A DNA stretch of 64,000 bases. Source: Comamonadaceae bacterium OTU4NAUVB1. GTDB lineage: Bacteria; Pseudomonadota; Gammaproteobacteria; Burkholderiales; Burkholderiaceae_C. The notes beneath the pieces are model-generated. The model saw nothing but the letters and a program-made list of their open reading frames with translations, ran no database searches and was not told the DNA's origin. The position numbers and the translations under genes are program-made. Each line of letters begins with the position of its first letter. The first letter of the stretch is position 1. Shown in pieces: positions 28,125 through 38,265 of this stretch. Location: NCBI GenBank assembly GCA_024372625.1, contig CP099603.1:428740-492739 (forward strand), in the 5' to 3' direction.

Positions 28125-28265
28125 GTCCCTGCGCGACCTCACCTGACTCCCTGATCCGACACACCTTTGGTCCCCGCGCAAGCTCACCTTGAAGCGCCTG
28201 ACTCCCTGCGCAAGCTCACCCAACTCCCCGTGGAGGCTCACTCAGGTCCCCGTGGAAGCTCCCCA
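28125..28265 (+). repeat. Iteron cluster A, six copies, mostly 22-bp spacing
   Basis: Copies of the 20-bp motif start at 28125 (GTCCCTGCGCGACCTCACCT), 28147, 28170 (GTCCCCGCGCAAGCTCACCT), 28202, 28224 and 28246. Steps are 22, 23, 32, 22 and 22 bp, so most copies face the same side of the helix. The block lies 155 bp upstream of the repB start and may also serve RepB autoregulation. Confidence 0.85.
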
Positions 28266-28517
28266 AAACGGGCTGCAGGGCGCATGAAGCCTCGATTCGG
28301 ACGTCCTCAATGTATTTAAGGGTTCTAAGAGTTATGAATTCAATACTCTCAACACCCGCATGGCAGCGCAGTACCTGTAAACATCGCGCGCCTTGCACGC
28401 ACTCCCATGGCTCAAGGGCAACGGACCACACGGATGCCCAGCAAAAAAAGGGATCCGAACTCCGTTCAGCAAGAAAAAAGGCACTTCTTTCCATCGGAAA
28501 CGCCGCTGAACGATCTG

Positions 28518-28835
28518 AGGTGAGCTTCTACAGGGACCGGAGATGAGCTTGCATGACGTACGACGTCCTTGGGCCACTCCAGATTCACTCCGGTTCGTCA
28601 AAGGTGAGCTTTTTCAGGGAGCCAAACACTCGAAATCGGTCGGTCAATGGCCGAAGTTCGACACGGTCCAGGATAACGAACGTGGATCCGCACGCCAAGG
28701 GAGTCGAAAGGTGAGCCTTTTCGGGGACTGAACGTCGGCACGGGAACCCGTTCGGCGCAATGAAAAGCACCTGGAAGGGGTGTAGCAGCACGAATTGGCC
28801 TGGATGGCAGCCCAAAGGTGAGCTTGTACAGGGAG
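28518..28835 (-). repeat. Iteron cluster B, inverted copies
   Basis: Four good copies in reverse orientation: 28518-28537 (AGGTGAGCTTCTACAGGGAC), 28602-28621, 28709-28728 and 28816-28835, plus a degenerate one at 28541-28560. Steps are 84, 107 and 107 bp, much wider than in cluster A. Inverted, widely spaced copies often act in handcuffing and copy control; here that is inference. Confidence 0.8.
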
Positions 28836-29039
28836 TTCGAGCCACAGGGTCCGTTGCGAAAGAGCAGAACGCCTCGATCCACCACGAGAGCGGACGGTCC
28901 TTGCCACCGAGCGCCCGAAAATGGCCGAATCGACGTGAGTACGGGTCGGAATCACGGGCTTCGTGCCTTCAAAGACGCTTTTCTTGAAGCGCAGTCGCTG
29001 CCCGGAGATCGCACGGACCCCATTGCCGAGGTGAATCGG

Positions 29040-29210
29040 GAATGCCCGGCCGCTCACCTTGCAAAGGTCCCCGTGGAAGCTCACCTTTGGGTTCGTTCGA
29101 CCACGGACGTGCCACCTGTCATCGGACGCCCGTCTGGATCGCTGCGTGCCACATCCATGAGCGGAACGATCGGGTGCTGCACCTTCGCGACTCCCTGTGG
29201 AAGCTCACCT
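29040..29210 (+). repeat. Iteron cluster C, near parB
   Basis: Two well-conserved plus-orientation copies, 29067-29086 (GTCCCCGTGGAAGCTCACCT) and 29191-29210 (CTCCCTGTGGAAGCTCACCT), with a degenerate half copy ending at 29059. They sit within 215 bp of the parB stop codon. Confidence 0.75.
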
Positions 29211-29280
29211 GTCGACTCGCGGCGAGGCCGTCACCCTCCCCCACCCTTCACGCGCATCGGACGCATCGGGCTGCCCGAAG

Positions 29281-30270
29281 TCAGTCCGGTGAGGCGAACT
29301 GCTGGCGCAGGGCCGCCACCAACGCCGTGCGATCCTGGGAGTCCGGCAACACCACTTCCAGCAGCACCTTGCCGGAATCCCACTCCTTCAGCGATCCGAT
29401 CAGTTGGCCGCCTTGGCGGATCTTGTACTGGCGCGATGTTTCCTTGCGCTTGCGCTGGTCGCCCGTTTCGAGCTTGGCGCGGATCGCGGCGACCTGGCGG
29501 GTGGACAGATCCTCCGTCAGGATGCGCTCCACCAAGCCCACCAGTTCCTTCTCGGACATCCGCTTGGACGCCATCGTGAGTTCGTAGCCGGTGAAGACGC
29601 CGAACTTCTCGGGGCGTTCGCGCATGCGGTCGAGGGCGGCCGGCGGCAGCTGGAGCAACGAGAGCGACTTATTGACGGTGGTCGGCGACACGCCCAGCAA
29701 CTCGGCGATCTGGCCCTCGTTCTTCACCACCTGCTGGTCCAGCAGCTTGCGCCAGGCCAGGGCGTTGTCGAGCGCGCTCTGGGCACTGCGCTCTTCGTTG
29801 AGCATCCAGCTCAGCCGATACAGCTCGGCCTCCCCCTCCGACGGCCTGATCTCCAGGTCCAGCTTGTGCAGCCCGGCCGCGGCGGCGGCCTTCTTGCGAT
29901 AGTGGCCGTCGATCAGCAGGTAGTGGCCGGGCAGCGTGGGATGCTCGATCGCCGGTGCCACCACGATCTGTCCATGCGTTGCGATCGACGCCGCCAATTC
30001 CTTCACGGTATTTGGATCGTAGATCGTCCTTGCATTCACTGGATTGTCGTGAATCCTGTCGAGGGGCGCGCTGACGAAAGCACGGCCGCCGGGCGGGGCG
30101 GGTCTTTCAGCGCTGAAAGCGGACTGCGACTCAGGCGCGGATGGCACCGCCAGACCCGCGGGTCGGCGCGTGAGCACGGCGTCGGCCGTGGCGAAACGGT
30201 CTTCGACGGATTTCTTCTCTGCGGATAAGGTGGCTCGCATGGCGCTCTTCCTGTCGAATTTCGGGTTCAT
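29281..30270 (-). CDS. parB: Partition protein ParB (centromere-binding)
   Basis: A 329-residue ParB/RepB/Spo0J-family protein. The N-terminal 60 residues are flexible. The ParB/Srx nucleotide-binding core is at about 65-160, with the CTP-site equivalent in LIDGHYRKKAAAAAG. The helix-turn-helix is near 185-210 (IAELLGVSPTTVNKSLSLLQLP) and the C-terminal dimerisation part follows. It binds parS and works with ParA to segregate the replicon. The gene contains a parS-like palindrome in its own 5' part (30103-30120). Its start overlaps the parA stop by 4 bp. Confidence 0.92.
   Translation of the reverse strand: MNPKFDRKSAMRATLSAEKKSVEDRFATADAVLTRRPAGLAVPSAPESQSAFSAERPAPPGGRAFVSAPLDRIHDNPVNARTIYDPNTVKELAASIATHGQIVVAPAIEHPTLPGHYLLIDGHYRKKAAAAAGLHKLDLEIRPSEGEAELYRLSWMLNEERSAQSALDNALAWRKLLDQQVVKNEGQIAELLGVSPTTVNKSLSLLQLPPAALDRMRERPEKFGVFTGYELTMASKRMSEKELVGLVERILTEDLSTRQVAAIRAKLETGDQRKRKETSRQYKIRQGGQLIGSLKEWDSGKVLLEVVLPDSQDRTALVAALRQQFASPD
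30103..30120. promoter_or_regulatory. parS-like palindrome inside parB
   Basis: The 16-bp palindrome CTTTCAGCGCTGAAAG lies at 30104-30119. It shares its 14-bp core TTTCAGCGCTGAAA with two sites upstream of parA and resembles the symmetry of chromosomal parS (TTTCACGTGAAA). It is read through as part of parB residues 51-56. Confidence 0.7.
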
Positions 30271-30953
30271 TTGGCGCTTCCTTTCTTCTTCCGGGGCAGG
30301 CCCAGAAGCGACAGCACTTCGTCGGTCATCGATTCGACCTCGTCGACCGCGGATTTCGCGCGGGCGACCAAGTGGACCGTGGCGCCGATGATCTGCGCCT
30401 CGCGGAAGGCGGCCCGCGAACCCAGCGAGGAGGCCATCAGCGGAAATTCCTTGTCTTCATGGAGGAGTTCGATCAGGTCGCGTGCCAAGGACGTCGATTT
30501 CTGGACCATGTTGGCCACCACGCGCGCCACCAACGATTCATTGGTGGCCTGGGCGGCTTCGGCCAACCGCTTGGCGGATTCGGCGGCCCAGATGTCGGCG
30601 GGGCTGGGGACGACCGGAATCAGGGCCAGGTCGGAAACCAGCATGGCGGAGGTCGGAGCCGCCGAGCTCATGGCCGGCGGGCAGTCGATGAAGATCGCGT
30701 CGAAGTTCTCCATGTGGTTCCTGACTTCCCGATGCATCTTGCCTTCCATGGGTGCGAGGCTGATCACCGACGCTGGAAAGGGCCGCTCTTCGGGTGCCGC
30801 ACTGGCCCAGCGACTGGCCGTTCCCTGAGGATCCATGTCGACCACGAGACATGAATAGCCTCGCAGGGTCAGCGCGCCGGCCAGGCTCATCGCGATGGTG
30901 GTCTTGCCACAACCTCCCTTCTGGTTGAAGACGGTGATCACTTTGGCTGTCAT
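30267..30953 (-). CDS. parA: Partition ATPase ParA
   Basis: A 228-residue Walker-type partition ATPase without an N-terminal DNA-binding extension. The deviant Walker A is QKGGCGKTT, with signature Lys12 and P-loop Lys17. VVDMDPQGTASRW forms the A-prime/switch region and FIDCPPAM Walker B. It drives segregation together with ParB bound to parS. It is the first gene of parA-parB. Two parS-like palindromes lie in the 170 bp upstream and are suited to autoregulation by ParB. Confidence 0.92.
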   Translation of the reverse strand: MTAKVITVFNQKGGCGKTTIAMSLAGALTLRGYSCLVVDMDPQGTASRWASAAPEERPFPASVISLAPMEGKMHREVRNHMENFDAIFIDCPPAMSSAAPTSAMLVSDLALIPVVPSPADIWAAESAKRLAEAAQATNESLVARVVANMVQKSTSLARDLIELLHEDKEFPLMASSLGSRAAFREAQIIGATVHLVARAKSAVDEVESMTDEVLSLLGLPRKKKGSAK

Positions 30954-30975
30954 CGATGGGTTTCCTGTGGGTATG

Positions 30976-30993
30976 GCTTTCAGCGCTGAAAGC
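30976..30993. promoter_or_regulatory. parS-like palindrome 1 upstream of parA
   Basis: An 18-bp perfect palindrome GCTTTCAGCGCTGAAAGC, 23 bp upstream of the parA start. It shares the TTTCAGCGCTGAAA core with the sites at 30103 and 31123. Confidence 0.78.
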
Positions 30994-31122
30994 GTTCGAG
31001 AATCGGGACGACGATGGTCGTTAACGGCACTCGGCTAATTTGCATTTTAGGGGTGAGCTTTTTCCTAACAAAAATTTTTCTCTTGGCCAAACGCATTCGC
31101 ATCGGAAGCAGGGCGGCCTCGA

Positions 31123-31140
31123 GCTTTCAGCGCTGAAAAC
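31123..31140. promoter_or_regulatory. parS-like palindrome 2 upstream of parA
   Basis: GCTTTCAGCGCTGAAAAC carries the same 14-bp core TTTCAGCGCTGAAA and is perfect over the inner 14 bp. It lies 170 bp upstream of parA. Between sites 1 and 2 a partial iteron-like sequence (31050-31069) and an A/T-rich patch (31040-31080) probably contain the parA promoter. Confidence 0.75.
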
Positions 31141-31431
31141 CCGACGATTGGAACGGTGGGCGCTCCTGCCTCGTTTCGGGTGGCTGGCTTGCCCACGTCG
31201 TGTCGGACGGGTCGGATCGACAGTGCCTGCGCGGTGCCGCACCGGAACGGCCCGACCCCGCGATGTCACATGGATTCGATCCAATCACCCGTCTGCTGTG
31301 GTGCACCCCGATCGCGGGCAATTCCAGCTTCGGTGTTCGATCGCACCTGAACGTCTGCGGTGATCGATTCGCCGCTGGCATGTCGCATTTCGATTGGTGC
31401 TGCCGCCATCTTCAATTTCCCGGATGTCCCA

Positions 31432-32502
31432 ATGAACCTTTTACGCAATTCATCGACCTGTTTCCTCATCACGGCCCTCGCGGGGTCGGCCATCGCGCAG
31501 TCCAACGTGACGGTGTTCGGCGTGCTCGACACGTCCATCGCCCGCATCCGCACGGACGCGGGGGGCGTCACCGGCCTGGCCGGCGGCGGCGTGGCCAGCA
31601 GCCGGCTGGGATTCCGTGGCACGGAAGACCTGGGCGGCGGGCTCGCCGCCGGCTTCTGGCTGGAAGCCGGCCTCAACGGCGACACCGGCAACGCCGGCGG
31701 CCTGCCGTTCGACCGCCGCGCGACGATGAGCCTGTCGGGCCGCCAGTGGGGCGAACTGCGATTCGGCCGCGACAAGATCCCGGCCTACCTGAACATCGAG
31801 ACCTTCGATCCGTTCAACGACATCGGGATCGGCGGCATCGGCGGGTCCAACCTGATCGGCAACGCGACGACGGCGGTCGGCACGCCCGAAGGCAGCGCTC
31901 CCAAGCGCGCTTCCAACGGCATCAACTACCTCCTGCCCGCGACGCTCGGCGGGGTCTACGGCCAGGTCCAGTACGCCTTCGGGGAACAGGCGTCCGGCGT
32001 CGACAACCGTTCGCTGCGCGACTCGGCCGCGCTGCGCCTGGGCTACAAGTCCGGCGCGTTGAACGTCGCGCTCGGCCATGGGCGGGTGCGCGGCGGAACC
32101 ACCGCCACTGGCGTCGACTACGACGCCACCAACCTCGGCGCGTCGTACGACCTGGGCTGGGTCAAGCCGACGGCCGTGTTCGCGACTGAGCGCGGCAACG
32201 GCCGCCGGATCGACCTGCTGAGCGTCGGGGCGACGGTGCCTTTCGGCGCGGGAGAGTTCCGGGCCGCATTCACCACGTTCCGCCGCAAGGACCTGGACGA
32301 CGCCGGTTCCAGGAAGCTCTCGCTGGGCTACGGTCACGACCTGTCCCGGCGCACCCAGCTCTACGCCACCGTGTCCCGGGTCGACAACGACCGGCTCGCG
32401 ACGCGGGGGCTCGCGGTGTCGTCGTCGACGCTGGCGAGCCCGGCCATCGGCGCCGGCAGCGACGTCACCGGCTACGAGTTCGGCGTGCGCCACAGCTTCT
32501 GA
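31432..32502 (+). CDS. Gram-negative outer-membrane porin
   Basis: A 356-residue general porin of the betaproteobacterial trimeric type. The Sec signal peptide ends at ...LITALAGSAIAQS. The mature start NVTVFGVLDTSI is typical, and VASSRLGFRGTEDLGGGLAAGFWLEAGLN is the hallmark early strand region. The chain ends in an aromatic residue (EFGVRHSF), the outer-membrane assembly signal. The start at MNLLRNSSTCFL was chosen because it gives the signal peptide. It is monocistronic and convergent with the decayed tctE/tctC remnant 9 bp away. Confidence 0.92.
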   Translation: MNLLRNSSTCFLITALAGSAIAQSNVTVFGVLDTSIARIRTDAGGVTGLAGGGVASSRLGFRGTEDLGGGLAAGFWLEAGLNGDTGNAGGLPFDRRATMSLSGRQWGELRFGRDKIPAYLNIETFDPFNDIGIGGIGGSNLIGNATTAVGTPEGSAPKRASNGINYLLPATLGGVYGQVQYAFGEQASGVDNRSLRDSAALRLGYKSGALNVALGHGRVRGGTTATGVDYDATNLGASYDLGWVKPTAVFATERGNGRRIDLLSVGATVPFGAGEFRAAFTTFRRKDLDDAGSRKLSLGYGHDLSRRTQLYATVSRVDNDRLATRGLAVSSSTLASPAIGAGSDVTGYEFGVRHSF

Positions 32503-32511
32503 GGCCCGGCC

Positions 32512-32970
32512 TCACCGACGCCAGCGGCGCAGTCCGAGCTCGTCGGCGAGGCGGCGGCAGCCCGCGATGCGTTCGGCGACGAAGCGATCGAGCGCGGCAC
32601 CGGTCGGCGCGAAGGGATGGAGCCGGTGACGTCGCAGCAGGGTGGGGTAGAGGGGTGCCCGCATCGCCTCGCGCAACGCCCGCGCCCAGGCGCGGTGGGC
32701 CGCCTCGGTCATCCCGGCGCTGGCACTGAGGCCATGCACCGTCGGCCAGACCAGGTCGACCGCCTGCTCGCGGGACGTTGGGAGGTCGGGACGTCGGTGA
32801 GTCCGGCGTCCAGGCGGTCGCCCGCGAGCACGGCGAGCAGCCGCAGCGCGGCGCCGCCGGCGATGGCCTGGAGGGCCTCGGCCGCGTCGCCCGGGAACAC
32901 GCCGACGTGCCAGCCCTGCAGCGCCTGCGAGGCATCGCCGCCACCCTCGAAGGCCACGAAGCGCATTGCC
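32512..32970 (-). pseudogene. C-terminal fragment of a TctC/Bug-type binding protein, frameshifted
   Basis: The minus-strand translation shows the C-terminal half of a tripartite tricarboxylate transporter binding protein: MRFVAFEGGGDASQALQG, ALRLLAVLAGDRLDAGLTDVPTS, then in another frame REQAVDLVWPTVHGLSA and a C-terminal helix to LGLRRWRR. The frame change lies at about 32775-32785. The N-terminal half with the signal peptide is missing; the fragment starts directly after the HAMP remnant of the sensor kinase. It cannot make a working binding protein. Confidence 0.7.
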
Positions 32971-33650
32971 CGCGGGCGCAGGTCGGCCGGCAGGGTGTCT
33001 ACCTCGATGCGCGTGAGGTCGTCCCTGCGGTGCGCCTGCACCTCGCGGGCCAGGCGGCTGAGCGGACGCAGCGCCGCCGCCAGCGCCAGCGCGGTGGCGC
33101 CGAGCAGCACCAGCAGCAGCATGCCGTCGCGCATCGCCGCCGCACGCAAGAACCGACGTGTGAAGGCTTGGCGTTATCGAGTGCTCTCGCCGACCTGGAT
33201 CAGCACCGTGCGCGCCGGGCCGTCGCCGGTCGGGCCGTCCAGCGCCCGGCGCAGTGCGGCCACGCGGATGGCCTCGCCGACGTAGCGCCCGTCGTAGAAC
33301 ACCGGCGCCTCCGGCCGCGGTTCCCGGGGCGGCGGCAGGTCGGTGCTGCCGAGCTCGACCAGACCGTCGGAGGTGGCGACGCGGAAATGGACCTGCCCGC
33401 CGGCCGTCAGTCCGAAGAATTCGAACATCGCGTAAGGCAGCTTCACCGACAGGCCGCCCGAGGCGGTCGAGAGGTTGGCGTCGATCGAGCGCAACGCGCC
33501 GATCCCCGAACGGTCGTGGGCCGAATCGGCCGCGGCGACGGCGTCGGCGTGCGTCAGGCGCAGGCCGACGAACGTCATGCCGAGCAGCGCCGGCAGCAGC
33601 AGGGCCGCCAGCCGTTGCCGCAGGCTGGCGCGCCCGACCCAGGCCGCCAC
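32970..33650 (-). pseudogene. tctE: Truncated TctE-like sensor kinase with premature stop
   Basis: Remnant of the kinase partner of TctD. Residues 1-158 (GTG start at 33650) give membrane helix 1 and the periplasmic 2CSK_N-type domain. A TAA at 33174-33176 interrupts the frame at VGESTR-stop-RQAFTRRFLRA. After it the same frame continues through membrane helix 2 (MLLLVLLGATALALAAALRP) and part of HAMP (LAREVQAHRRDDLTRIEVDTLPADLRP). The sequence then joins a TctC fragment, so HisKA and HATPase are deleted. The TAA probably replaces a sense codon. No signalling function is possible. Confidence 0.8.
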
Positions 33651-33682
33651 ACGCCGGCGGATCCGGGCGAGGATCGCGCGAC

Positions 33683-34348
33683 TTAATCCGCCTCCAGCGC
33701 GTAGCCCATGCCGCGCAGCGTGGTGATGCGCACGCCGCGGCCGTCCAGGCGCTTGCGCAGCCGGTGGACGAACACCTCGACCGCCTCCGGATGCACCTCT
33801 TCGTCGTCGGAAAACACGCGTTCGAGGATCTGCTGCTTGGACAGCGGCTCACCGCTGCGCTGCGCCAGCACGCGCAGCACCGAAAGCTCGCGCGGCGACA
33901 GCGGCAGCGGCTCGCCGTCCAGCGTGAACTGGCGCCGCGCGTGGTCGTAGACGAGGGGTCCGCAGGCCACGCGCGGATGCTCGGTGCCGCGCGCCCGGCG
34001 CACCAACGCGTGCAGGCGCGCTTCCAGCTCGGCCAGGGCGAAGGGCTTGGCCAGGAAGTCGTCGGCCCCGGCGTTGAGGGAGGCGACGCGCTCGGCGAGC
34101 GAGTCGCGCGCCGTCAGGATCAGCGTCGGCAGGCGCTGGTCGCGCTCGCGCAGGCGCCGCAGCACGGTGTGACCGTCGAGTCCGGGCAGGCCCAGGTCGA
34201 GCACCAGCGCGTCGTGATCGCGTTGCTGCAGGGCCCGGTCAACCAGGCGCCCGTCATCGACCCACTCCACCTGGATGCCGGTCTGCTCCAGCGCCTTGCA
34301 CAGCCAGGTGCCCAGGACGTGCTCGTCTTCGGCCAGCAGGATGCGCAT
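33683..34348 (-). CDS. tctD: Response regulator of the OmpR family, TctD-like
   Basis: A 221-residue regulator with a receiver domain (residues 1-115, phospho-acceptor Asp51 in LVLDLGLPGLDG, Lys in DDFLAKPFALAEL) and an OmpR-type winged helix at 125-220. TctD normally controls uptake of tricarboxylates with the TctE kinase. Here the kinase gene next to it is broken, so the regulator is orphaned unless another kinase serves it. It lies 30 bp downstream of an intact Bug-type binding protein gene. Confidence 0.88.
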   Translation of the reverse strand: MRILLAEDEHVLGTWLCKALEQTGIQVEWVDDGRLVDRALQQRDHDALVLDLGLPGLDGHTVLRRLRERDQRLPTLILTARDSLAERVASLNAGADDFLAKPFALAELEARLHALVRRARGTEHPRVACGPLVYDHARRQFTLDGEPLPLSPRELSVLRVLAQRSGEPLSKQQILERVFSDDEEVHPEAVEVFVHRLRKRLDGRGVRITTLRGMGYALEAD

Positions 34349-34378
34349 GCGCTCGGAGAAGGCGGACCGGTGCGGGCC

Positions 34379-35404
34379 TCAGTCCGGCTTGATGCCGGCG
34401 CGCGCGATGACCTTCTGCCAGCGGCCCTGCTCCACGGCGATGAACTGGGCGAACTGCTCGGGCGTGCCGCCGATCGACTCGGCCGCGTCGCCACGCAGGC
34501 GTTCCAGCGCGGCCGGCGCCTTCACCGCCTTCATGGTCGCCTCCGACAGCTTCGCGATGTTCGCCGGCGCCATGTTCGACGGGGCTAGCATGCCGTACCA
34601 CTGCGTCATCTCGAAACCCGGGAAGCCCTGCTCGGCGACGGTCGGCACGTCGGGCAGTTGCGCCAGGCGCTTGGCCGAGCCGGTCGCGATGCAGCGCACC
34701 TTGCCCGACTTGATGAACGGCAGGATCGCCGCCGCGCCGATGGCCGAGGCCTCGAGCCGTCCGGAGAGCAGGTCGGTGAGCATCGGGCCGGTGCCGCGGT
34801 AGGGCACGTGCAGCATGAAGACCTCGGACGTCATCTTCAGGTATTCGAAGGCCAGGTGGCCGGCGCTGCCGTTGCCCGCCGACCCGTAGCTCAGCTTGCC
34901 GGGCCGGGCCTTGGCGTAGGCGATGAACTCGGTGAGGTTCTTCACCGGCACGTCCGGATGCACCACGTACAGGCTGGGCACCTTGGCCAGCAGGCTGACC
35001 GGCTTGAAGTCCTTGTTGGGGTCGTAGGGCAGCTTGGCGAAGATGTACGGGTTGACCGCCAGCGTGCCGATGTGGCCGAGGATGATCGTGTGCTGGTCGT
35101 CGGCGCGCGCGACCTCCGACATGGCGATGTTGCCGGCCGCGCCAGGCTTGTTGTCCACGTACACGCTCTGGCCCAGCAGCGTGGTGAGTTCGTTGGCCGT
35201 CGAGCGCGCCACGATCTCGGAGCTGCCGCCGGGCGCGAACGGCACCACGAAGCGGATCGATTTGGATGGCCAGGCGGCCTGGGCGAAGGCGGGCGTGGCG
35301 AGCAGGCCGCCCGCACCGAAGGCGCCGGCCGCCTGCAGCAGGTGGCGGCGCGAGAGGCGCGCGGGATGGGCGGGGGCGAAGGGATCGCGGTCGTCGGTGT
35401 GCAT
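34379..35404 (-). CDS. Tripartite tricarboxylate transporter binding protein (Bug/TctC family)
   Basis: A 341-residue periplasmic binding protein. A twin-arginine-type signal lies in LSRRHLLQAAGAFGAGGLL with cleavage near AFAQA. Family markers include IRFVVPFAPGGSSEIVAR, VDNKPGAAGNIA, LSYGSAGNGSAGHLAFEYLK and GGTPEQFAQFIAVEQGRW. It captures a carboxylate-type ligand; no tctA/tctB membrane genes are in the window, as is common for Bug proteins. It is upstream of tctD on the same strand, so it could act as a sensor accessory as well. Unlike the SsuA paralogues its mature chain has many Met residues. Confidence 0.9.
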   Translation of the reverse strand: MHTDDRDPFAPAHPARLSRRHLLQAAGAFGAGGLLATPAFAQAAWPSKSIRFVVPFAPGGSSEIVARSTANELTTLLGQSVYVDNKPGAAGNIAMSEVARADDQHTIILGHIGTLAVNPYIFAKLPYDPNKDFKPVSLLAKVPSLYVVHPDVPVKNLTEFIAYAKARPGKLSYGSAGNGSAGHLAFEYLKMTSEVFMLHVPYRGTGPMLTDLLSGRLEASAIGAAAILPFIKSGKVRCIATGSAKRLAQLPDVPTVAEQGFPGFEMTQWYGMLAPSNMAPANIAKLSEATMKAVKAPAALERLRGDAAESIGGTPEQFAQFIAVEQGRWQKVIARAGIKPD

Positions 35405-35502
35405 GGTGTCTCCTGGATTTGTGCAACGGCGCCGATGATGCGCCGGCTTTGCTTTCGGGAAGCTGTCAACGCCGCGCCGGCCCGCCGGCCGGCCGCTCCG
35501 CT

Positions 35503-37268
<1,766 letters not shown>

Positions 37269-37272
<4 letters not shown>

Positions 37273-38216
37273 TGCAGCTTGGGGTTGAGGGCGTCGCGCA
37301 GCCAGTCGCCCACCAGGTTGACCGACAGTGCCAGCGCCAGCAGCACCAGCGCCGGGAACAGCAGGATCCACCATTCGCCCGAGAACAGGAAGCCCTGGCC
37401 GATGCGGATCAGCGTGCCCAGCGAGGGCTGGGTCGGCGGCAGGCCCACGCCCAGGTACGACAGCGTCGATTCGGTGACGATGGCCAGCGCGAAGCTGATG
37501 GTGGCGATCACCAGCACCGGTGCCAGCAGGTTTGGCAGGATGTGGCGCACCAGGATGGCGGTGCGCGAGCGGCCGATGATCTGCGCCGCCGCCACGTAGT
37601 CCTTGTGCTTCTCCACCAGCACCGCGCCGCGCACCGTGCGTGCGTACTGCACCCAGTCGGACAGGCCGATGGCCAGCACGATCACGTAGATGGCCATGTC
37701 ATCGCGATAGCCCGCCGGCAGGGCACCGCGCGCGATGCCGAAGATCAGCAGCGCCACCAGCAGCACCGGAAAGGTCAGCTGGATGTCGGCCACGCGCATG
37801 ACCAGCGTGTCGAACCAGCTGCCGACGTAGCCCGCCACCAGCCCCAGCGGGATGCCGATGGCCAGCGACAGGGCCACCGCCGACACCCCCACCAGCAGCG
37901 ACATGCGCAGCCCGTAGAGGATGGCCGAGAAGACGTCGCGACCCTGGTCGTCGCTGCCCAGGACGTAGGTGCCGCCGCCCAGGCCGGCCGCGCCGGGCCG
38001 GGTGAAGGCGTCGAGCAGTTCCAGCCCGGCCGGGTCGAACGGGTTCTGTGGCGCGATCCACGGCGCTAGGACGGCCGCGACCAGCAGCAGCCCCAGCACC
38101 GCGACGGCCAGCTGGACCCCGGGCGAGCGCGCGAAGCTGCGCAGCACGGGCGAGTCGGCGTCGCGCCAGCGGGTGCGCGGTGGGGGAAGGTCGGAGGCGG
38201 GCGTGGGAGAGGGCAT
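37269..38216 (-). CDS. Peptide/nickel-type ABC transporter permease (DppC-like)
   Basis: A 315-residue permease with an N-terminal cytoplasmic segment of about 30 residues, a first helix (VQLAVAVLGLLLVAAVLAPW) and five further helices. The marker GSDDQGRDVFSAILYGLRMSL is typical of DppC/OppC. The coupling loop is near AAQIIGRSRTAILVRHILPNLLAPV. The ATG at 38216 was chosen over a TTG two codons upstream. It lies between the DppB-like gene (49 bp upstream) and the ATPase (ATGA overlap). Confidence 0.92.
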
Positions 38217-38265
38217 GGGCAAGGTGGGGCGGGTTCTCGGGAGCGGGTGGCGCGCGGGAGGGGTT

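Larger units (their letters stand above)
28049..29280. other. Origin region between repB and parB with iteron array
   Basis: This 1.2-kb stretch has no credible gene. It contains about a dozen 20-bp repeats with consensus YTCCCYGNGNAAGCTCACCT. Plus-strand copies are at 28125, 28147 (degenerate), 28170, 28202, 28224, 28246, 29067 and 29191. Minus-strand copies start at 28518, 28602, 28709 and 28816, with a weak one at 28541. Copies 28125-28170 and 28202-28246 are spaced 22-23 bp, about two helical turns. An A/T-richer stretch at about 28305-28350 lies between the two orientation groups and could be the unwinding element. This is the expected layout of an iteron-controlled replication origin. 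Confidence 0.8.

Noticed and set aside
28310-29084. Several frames of 60-250 codons in the origin region
   Set aside because: They run through the iterons in both strands, have no conserved motif and translate the repeats themselves.
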